Below are positions 58,849 to 64,000 of a stretch of 64,000 bases of DNA, piece by piece; within the stretch, counting starts at the first letter, position 1, and each line of letters starts with the position of its first letter. Origin of the DNA: Joostella atrarenae (GTDB taxonomy: Bacteria > Bacteroidota > Bacteroidia > Flavobacteriales > Flavobacteriaceae); the NCBI RefSeq assembly GCF_021764745.1, contig NZ_JAETXX010000012.1:1-64000 (forward strand), written 5' to 3'. The position numbers were made by a program, and so were the translations under genes. A model generated the notes under the pieces. It ran no database searches. It was not told the DNA's origin and saw only the letters and a list, made by a program, of their open reading frames with translations.

Positions 58849-59487
58849 GTTTTAGATAAAGATACCGCTAAAAAGACAGCAGAACTTTTATTGCAAATTA
58901 ATGCAATAAAGTTGAATCCAAAAAATCCTTTTACATGGGCTTCTGGTTGGAAGTCTCCGATTTATTGTGATAACAGAATTGTATTATCCTTTCCTCCTAT
59001 TAGAAATTACGTTCGGGAGCATATGGCAAAGCAACTTGAAGAACTCTATGGTAAGCCAGATGTAATTGCTGGGGTTGCTACTGGAGCTATCGGAATAGGA
59101 ATGCTTGTTGCAGAAGTGCTTAGTCTTCCTTTTGTTTATGTTAGGCCTGAGCCTAAAAAACATGGTCGAGGAAACCAAATTGAAGGTTTCCTAGACAAAG
59201 GACAGAGCGTAGTGGTTATAGAAGATCTAATTAGCACAGGAAAGAGTAGTTTAAACGCTGTTAAAGCTCTAAAAGAAGAAGGTGCCGTAGTAAAAGGAAT
59301 GATCGCTATATTTTCTTATGGCTTTGATATCGCCGAAGAAAATTTTAAAGAAAGTAATGTTTCTTTACACACATTGAGTAATTATGAATATTTATTGCAA
59401 CAAGCAGTAGACACAAATTACATCAATGAGAAAGAATTAAAGACGCTTCAGGATTGGAGAACAGACCCTGGAAATTGGAACAAATAA
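58846..59487 (+). CDS. pyrE: Orotate phosphoribosyltransferase
   Basis: 213 residues from ATG at 58846 (MVLDKDTAKKTAELLL); a longer reading from 58729 would run back through the NUDIX gene and is rejected. It forms orotidine 5'-phosphate in pyrimidine synthesis. The PRPP loop is VVVIEDLISTGKSS, and WASGWKSPIYCDNR is the typical N-terminal substrate region. It is followed 7 bases later by the SRPBCC gene, a conserved pair in Flavobacteria. Confidence 0.96.
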   Translation: MVLDKDTAKKTAELLLQINAIKLNPKNPFTWASGWKSPIYCDNRIVLSFPPIRNYVREHMAKQLEELYGKPDVIAGVATGAIGIGMLVAEVLSLPFVYVRPEPKKHGRGNQIEGFLDKGQSVVVIEDLISTGKSSLNAVKALKEEGAVVKGMIAIFSYGFDIAEENFKESNVSLHTLSNYEYLLQQAVDTNYINEKELKTLQDWRTDPGNWNK

Positions 59488-59494
59488 CAATATC

Positions 59495-59890
59495 ATGAAG
59501 TTAGAAACAGAAAAAAAATCCGTAAACAAATCTGCTGAAGAATTATATAATTTTTTAGGAGACGTAAAAAACTTTGAAAAATTAATGCCAGAAAGCATTA
59601 GTAAATTTGAAGTTTTAGAAGACGATAAGTTTCTTTTTGCTTTAAAAGGAATGCCAGAAATCGTTTTAAAAATGAAAGAAAAGCAACCACATAACAAAAT
59701 AGTATTGGGAGCAGCAAGCGAAAAATTACCGTTTACACTTACTGCAGATATTGATAGTGTTGGAGAAGATAAAAGTGAAGCTAAATTAACTTTTGAAGGT
59801 GAATTTAACGCAATGATGGGAATGATGATAAAAGGCCCTATCACAAACTTCATCAATACACTAACAGATAATATGGGGAAAGTAGCATAA
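59495..59890 (+). CDS. SRPBCC family (START-like) small protein
   Basis: 131 residues. The pattern KSVNKSAEELYNFLGDVKNFEKLMP at the start and a long C-terminal helix (IKGPITNFINTLTDNM) fit the helix-grip fold of the SRPBCC/polyketide-cyclase-like superfamily, which binds hydrophobic ligands. Its function is unknown. It follows pyrE by 7 bases and is likely co-transcribed, ending at 59953. Confidence 0.85.
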   Translation: MKLETEKKSVNKSAEELYNFLGDVKNFEKLMPESISKFEVLEDDKFLFALKGMPEIVLKMKEKQPHNKIVLGAASEKLPFTLTADIDSVGEDKSEAKLTFEGEFNAMMGMMIKGPITNFINTLTDNMGKVA

Positions 59891-59910
59891 TTACCTTCTT
59901 TATAACGCAT

Positions 59911-59953
59911 AAAAAGAGGCTATCTATATATTATTTTAGATAGCCTCTTTTTT
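59911..59953. terminator. Bidirectional terminator between the SRPBCC and DUF389 genes
   Basis: AAAAAGAGGCTATCTA (59911-59926) and its complement (59937-59952), followed by T on the plus strand and by T on the minus strand. It closes the two convergent units. Confidence 0.93.
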
Positions 59954-59966
59954 ATTTTCAGGGTAA

Positions 59967-61436
59967 TTAATCTAAATGCTTTACCTCTACTTTTTCATTT
60001 TTCATTCTTGCTCGAAGCCACTTTGTTAACTTTTCTGACTCTTCCTTCGTTTTATTAGAAGATAATTTCTTATCCCATCTTACAATAAAAATAGGAACAG
60101 TGTCTATCTTTTCAAAGTCTGTTTTTATTTCATTTCCAAAACCAAACTCACTAATATCACTATAGTTAATTTTAACTTCCTTACTAATATCTTCAAAAGG
60201 CACTTCGTTATAAGCAAACCTACTTAAACGATGAATCTCCTTTTCTAAAACTTGTATTTTCTCTTCCTTAGTTGCTATTTCTTGTTTCTTAGCCTCATAT
60301 AGCTCGTTAACATATTGAAATTTATCATCAGAATCGCTTTTCTCACCACCCATCACAACTAACTCAGTTCCTCTAAGTTTAGAATACGATTGCATTTGCA
60401 TCTTCCAAGTTTCTTCAATATTCTCAGGAATAGCTTCATCCCCCATAAAAACTAATTCTATTTTCGGATTCACCCCTTTATTATATTCAACAGTAGAATA
60501 TTTATCTAGTAAAAATCCGCCACCAGCAAACTTGTATGTTTTCACCTCTTCAGCAATAAATTTATTTGCCTGATTTTTAAAATTTGACTCTTGAAGTACA
60601 TCATAAAATGTTTTCCCTGCAGGAATCATCACTAAAATAGCAAATACAGAAGCTATTTGTGCAATACGTTTTCTCTTCTTAGAGTTTACATATTTCACCA
60701 TTGGGAACTTCAGTATTTTCAATACTAAAAATGTTGCTAAAGCGATAAAAATGGTATTTATAAGGAATAAGTACATGGCCCCTAAAGCATAGTCCATATT
60801 TCCTTTTGCCAACCCAAAACCTACTGTACACAAAGGAGGCATTAAAGCTGTAGCAATAGCAACCCCAAAAATAACACTCGCTATTGTCCCCTTTTTAGCT
60901 CTCGCTATAACTAAGGCAGTTCCACCAAAAAAGGCTATTAATACATCTCGAATATCTGGTGCTGTTCTAGCCAAAAGTTCAGAAGATTCATCACGCAAAG
61001 GGAATATTTTAAAGAACAGAAAAGCGGTTAGAATACTTAATACCACCATTACTGCAAAGTTTTTTAACGACCTTCTTAACGTATCAATATCGTTGATTGC
61101 CAAAGACATTCCTATCCCAAGAATAGGACCCATTAATGGCGATATTAACATGGCTCCGATTACAACAGCTGTAGAGTTTGCATTTAACCCTATCGATGCT
61201 ATAAAAATTGAGCAAATTAAAATCCAAGAAGTGTGCCCTTTAAAAGGAATATCGTTAATGATACTCTCTTTAGTAGCTTCTTGATCTGTATTACTTCTGA
61301 TATCTAGTAACTCTGAAAAAAATTGTTTTAAACTCCCCATAAACCCAGAGAAGTCTTTCTTCATTTTTTCCTCACTAGAATTATCAGTTGGCGTAATATT
61401 ATCTTGCCCTAAACCGTTTTTTTTATTTTCTTCCAT
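59967..61436 (-). CDS. DUF389 family membrane protein
   Basis: 489 residues. Eight or so membrane spans (about 70-290) contain the family's GLNANSTAVVIGAMLISPLMGPILG segment and the AKKGTIASVIFGVAIATALMPPLCTVGFGL repeat. A long coiled coil (about 385-405) and a C-terminal soluble domain follow. The function is unknown; transport is suspected from the fold. It starts 8 bases after manC in the minus-strand unit. Confidence 0.88.
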   Translation of the reverse strand: MEENKKNGLGQDNITPTDNSSEEKMKKDFSGFMGSLKQFFSELLDIRSNTDQEATKESIINDIPFKGHTSWILICSIFIASIGLNANSTAVVIGAMLISPLMGPILGIGMSLAINDIDTLRRSLKNFAVMVVLSILTAFLFFKIFPLRDESSELLARTAPDIRDVLIAFFGGTALVIARAKKGTIASVIFGVAIATALMPPLCTVGFGLAKGNMDYALGAMYLFLINTIFIALATFLVLKILKFPMVKYVNSKKRKRIAQIASVFAILVMIPAGKTFYDVLQESNFKNQANKFIAEEVKTYKFAGGGFLLDKYSTVEYNKGVNPKIELVFMGDEAIPENIEETWKMQMQSYSKLRGTELVVMGGEKSDSDDKFQYVNELYEAKKQEIATKEEKIQVLEKEIHRLSRFAYNEVPFEDISKEVKINYSDISEFGFGNEIKTDFEKIDTVPIFIVRWDKKLSSNKTKEESEKLTKWLRARMKNEKVEVKHLD

Positions 61437-61444
61437 CTTTTAAA

Positions 61445-62521
61445 CTATATATTACCAAACTTGGTATTCATTTTTTTAAGAAGCTCTTTTATCTCTTGCT
61501 CTTTCTTCTTCGGATAAATTAGTAGTTTATCTTTCTCATCAATTACAATATAATTTTTAAGACCTCCAATCACTACTTTTTTATCTTTTGAAGTATGAAC
61601 TATATTTCCCTTACTGTTTTCTAAAAGCACTTTTCCTTTTACAACAGCGTTTTTATTTTCATCTTTAGGAAGTTCATCATAAAGCGCTCCCCATGTCCCT
61701 AAATCATTCCAGTCAAATGATGCTGGCAACACAAAAATATTTTTTGATGGCTCCATAATAGCATAATCTATCGATATATTTTCCATTTCAGGATATGCTA
61801 CATCTATGAATTGCTTTTCATTAGCGGTATTAAAGTCAGAAAAACCACTTAAAAACTGATTTAACATCTCTGATTGATACCTTTCAAAAGCTTTAATAAC
61901 ACTATTTACATTCCAAATAAAAATTCCTGCATTCCACAAAAAATTTCCCTTTTTTATAAAAGATTTTGCTGTCTTATAATCTGGTTTCTCACAAAACTGA
62001 ACTACTTCTTTTATCGCGACATCTGCATCTTTTTTATGGTGTATATAACCATAACCTGTATTCGGAAAAGTTGGTTTAATACCTAAGGTAATAAGGACAT
62101 CCTTATCTTTACAAGTATCAAAACAAAGTACTACATCTTTTATAAAGCTTGCTTCATCTTCAATCCAATGATCACTTGGTGCTACTATTAATGATGCATT
62201 AGGATTCTTCTTTTTAATTTTTAGTGATGCATATAAAATGCAAGGTGCTGTATTCCTCATTGCAGGTTCTAAAACAATCTGCTCTTCATTTACATTTGGC
62301 AGTTGCTCCATCACTAAATCACCATACTCTTCATTCGTTAAAATAAAGATATTTTCTGTAGGTATAATTTTATTTAACCTATTAAAAGTCTTTTGAATGA
62401 GCGTTTCTCCCGTCCCCAGAATATCATGAAATTGCTTAGGCAGTTCGACTGTACTAACAGGCCAAAAGCGAGAGCCAATACCCCCTGCCATCAATATCGC
62501 ATAGTTATTTTTATTCATCAA
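61445..62521 (-). CDS. manC: Mannose-1-phosphate guanylyltransferase
   Basis: 358 residues, single-function form without the C-terminal isomerase. The nucleotidyl-transferase motif is AGGIGSRFWPVSTVELPKQFH (with the conserved Arg and Lys), then VAPSDHWIED and FCEKPDYKTA. It makes GDP-mannose for polysaccharide or glycolipid synthesis. The start abuts the stop of the sprT-like gene (62521/62522), so translation is probably coupled. Confidence 0.93.
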   Translation of the reverse strand: MMNKNNYAILMAGGIGSRFWPVSTVELPKQFHDILGTGETLIQKTFNRLNKIIPTENIFILTNEEYGDLVMEQLPNVNEEQIVLEPAMRNTAPCILYASLKIKKKNPNASLIVAPSDHWIEDEASFIKDVVLCFDTCKDKDVLITLGIKPTFPNTGYGYIHHKKDADVAIKEVVQFCEKPDYKTAKSFIKKGNFLWNAGIFIWNVNSVIKAFERYQSEMLNQFLSGFSDFNTANEKQFIDVAYPEMENISIDYAIMEPSKNIFVLPASFDWNDLGTWGALYDELPKDENKNAVVKGKVLLENSKGNIVHTSKDKKVVIGGLKNYIVIDEKDKLLIYPKKKEQEIKELLKKMNTKFGNI

Positions 62522-63121
62522 TCAATCATTTATTAACTCAACCTCTGCATTTGGTTGAAAAAGATACACTCTTCCTGTATTGGCTTCAATACACTCATAC
62601 CTTTTTACTCTTTTATTTCCTTTCTTAAATACCTTCCCATTATGAATCCTAAAAACGCTTCCTATTGGGAGTTCAAATATATAATTTTTATCGTTTTGAG
62701 GATCAAATTCTTTTAGTGCCACAGAAAGATATGCATCGGTATCACTACTAGCTTTCGGGTTTTTAAAATGCCTTGCTAAAACAGGCAATAACGAACTAGG
62801 AAACACCTCTGGACGAATAAATGGAAGCATTAATTGCTGAAAAGTATGTTTCCATTCTACTCCGTGAGGTTTTATAGATCTACCATATTTTGTGAAAGCA
62901 ATTAAATGTGCTATTTCATGCACCAATGTGATAAGGAATCTATATTTATTTAAATTCGCATTCACTGTTATTTGATGGCTTCCATCTGGCATCCTCCTAT
63001 AATCCCCATGCCTTGTTACCCGCTCATTTACTATCTTTAAATGAACATAATTTAGCTTAATCATTTCAAGACAAGGTGCTACAGCATTTTCTGGTATATA
63101 TTTCGAAAGAACCTCTCGCAT
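62522..63121 (-). CDS. SprT-like zinc metalloprotease-fold protein
   Basis: 199 residues. The zinc site is H68-E-I-A-H72, with a further histidine at 86 or 92 (KPHGVEWKH). The N-terminal 60 residues and RRMPDGSHQITVN match the SprT family; the C-terminal part carries a basic RIHNGKVFKKGNKRVKRYEC segment. Eukaryotic relatives (SPRTN) degrade DNA-protein crosslinks; in bacteria the role is not settled. It lies between the SDR gene (14 bases) and manC (0 bases). Confidence 0.9.
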   Translation of the reverse strand: MREVLSKYIPENAVAPCLEMIKLNYVHLKIVNERVTRHGDYRRMPDGSHQITVNANLNKYRFLITLVHEIAHLIAFTKYGRSIKPHGVEWKHTFQQLMLPFIRPEVFPSSLLPVLARHFKNPKASSDTDAYLSVALKEFDPQNDKNYIFELPIGSVFRIHNGKVFKKGNKRVKRYECIEANTGRVYLFQPNAEVELIND

Positions 63122-63135
63122 TTCTAGAATTATCT

Positions 63136-63816
63136 TTAAGGAGTACTATTACTAACTTGTAATAATTTACCGTTATAAAACTTATGTCCATTTAAAGAGA
63201 ACTCTGCAATATAATCTGCCATTTCCTCTGGAGTTGTAGGAGCTTTAAACCCAGGAAAGGCCTCCTCCAACATTTCCGTCTGAACAGCTCCTAAAGCCAA
63301 CACATTAAATGAAGGTCCGCTTTCTTTATATTCTTCCGCTAACAACTCCGTTAAAGTTATAACAGCCCCTTTAGAGGAACTATAAGCTGATAATCCGGGG
63401 AACTTCATACTTCCTTGAACTCCACCCATACTACTCACAGTAACCACATGACCATTTTCTGACATAAAAGGAATTACAAGTTGTGTTAACCCAACAACAC
63501 CAAAAACATTTACATCGTAAACATCTCTAAAGTCTTGCATTGTTATCTTACTAAAAGGCTTATTAACTATACTTCCAGCATTATTAATAAGCACATCAAC
63601 CTTTTGCCACTCCTTTTCTATAAATCTCCTAACTTCCGTTAAGCTATTTTCATTACAAATATCACAATCAAAAGCAGTTACATTATCTAATTCTAATTTG
63701 TTTACTGGTCCGCAGTTACGAGAAAGTGCTAAAACTTGATGTCCCTGTTTTGCCAAAAGCTGCACCAATTCATATCCAATTCCTCTACTTGTTCCAGTAA
63801 CTATTATGTGCTTCAT
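63136..63816 (-). CDS. Short-chain dehydrogenase/reductase
   Basis: 226 residues, classical SDR. The cofactor motif is TGTSRGIG (7-14), NNAGS lies near residue 80, and the catalytic Ser/Tyr/Lys set is in SSMGG and YSSSKGA. It is cytoplasmic. The substrate is unknown. It appears to head the unit SDR-sprT-manC-DUF389, 44 bases after the M28 stop. Confidence 0.93.
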   Translation of the reverse strand: MKHIIVTGTSRGIGYELVQLLAKQGHQVLALSRNCGPVNKLELDNVTAFDCDICNENSLTEVRRFIEKEWQKVDVLINNAGSIVNKPFSKITMQDFRDVYDVNVFGVVGLTQLVIPFMSENGHVVTVSSMGGVQGSMKFPGLSAYSSSKGAVITLTELLAEEYKESGPSFNVLALGAVQTEMLEEAFPGFKAPTTPEEMADYIAEFSLNGHKFYNGKLLQVSNSTP

Positions 63817-63860
63817 CTCTCTTCTTATTAATATTTTTAAATAAAATAAAACTATTAGTT

Positions 63861-64000
63861 CTAGTTCATTTTAACTTCTTTGGTTGGAGCATTCGCCAAC
63901 TTTTCTAAAACAGGAGTCATTGTATTTACCACTTCTGCAATATGATCAAAATCCATTTCACTAGCCTCATCTTTTACATGATGATAATATGGATAGTTTT
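63861..64000 (-). CDS. M28 family peptidase, C-terminal end only
   Basis: Only 45 residues and the TAG stop are in the window; the start lies beyond it. The segment NYPYYHHVKDEASEMDF followed by DHIAEVVNTM is typical of the C-terminus of M28 (PgcP-like) zinc aminopeptidases of Bacteroidota, where the HH lies near the active site. Family assignment rests on this short piece. Confidence 0.7.
   Translation of the reverse strand, partial: NYPYYHHVKDEASEMDFDHIAEVVNTMTPVLEKLANAPTKEVKMN

Overview
The window is a stretch of AT-rich chromosome from a member of the Flavobacteriaceae (Bacteroidota), seen at family level only. The signs are a protein ending in a type IX secretion type B sorting domain, promoters of the Bacteroidota form (TTTG, about 19 bases, TAnnTTTG), the family's tuf-secE-nusG-rplKAJL-rpoBC order, DUF3467 and DUF2851 proteins, a bTHX ribosomal protein, and an rpsU gene that alone keeps a strong Shine-Dalgarno sequence. 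There is no rRNA, CRISPR array, insertion sequence or prophage; nearly everything is core genome.

Layout. 1-5585 (minus) is most of a giant secreted adhesin-like protein with six 237-base tandem repeats, cut by the window start. 5586-6424 is a non-coding gap. 6425-22044 (minus) is the information-processing block: DUF3467, rpoC, rpoB, rplL, rplJ, rplA, rplK, nusG, secE, tRNA-Trp, tuf, four more tRNAs, hpf, xerC and rpsU. 22159-30634 (minus) holds metabolic and membrane genes: acyl-CoA dehydrogenase, a helix-hairpin-helix protein, an unusual sodium/amino-acid symporter fusion, a K+ channel, PspC, DUF2851, a rhodanese and two thioredoxin-fold proteins. 30776-32515 (plus) is a marR-nitroreductase-yceI unit with two identical palindromic operators. 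32616-39506 is a complete trp operon (leader peptide with three Trp codons and attenuator, then trpE-G-D-C-F-B-A), with a GC-rich repeat element between trpB and trpA. 40277-44948 is a TetR-controlled tripartite efflux operon with a double operator over its promoter. 45049-53705 is mixed housekeeping (bTHX, yaaA, a DNA glycosylase relative, rluD family, PASTA, ddl, coaD, and a PAS histidine kinase with its response regulator). 53803-64000 holds a SulP transporter, an M14 peptidase, a HEPN-like orphan, NUDIX/pyrE with overlapping starts, and a minus-strand run SDR-sprT-manC-DUF389, ending in the C-terminus of an M28 peptidase.

Regulation is unusually readable here. Three plus-strand operons have promoters matching the Bacteroidota consensus, and each has a dyad in or next to it. 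The trp operon adds an attenuator. Many genes end in clear intrinsic terminators, one of which lies inside the coding start of the next gene. I found no clear new multi-gene system. The most noteworthy items are the symporter fusion, the terminator inside a coding sequence, the two-layer trp control region, the rpsU Shine-Dalgarno exception, the perfectly periodic adhesin repeats and the lone HEPN-like protein.
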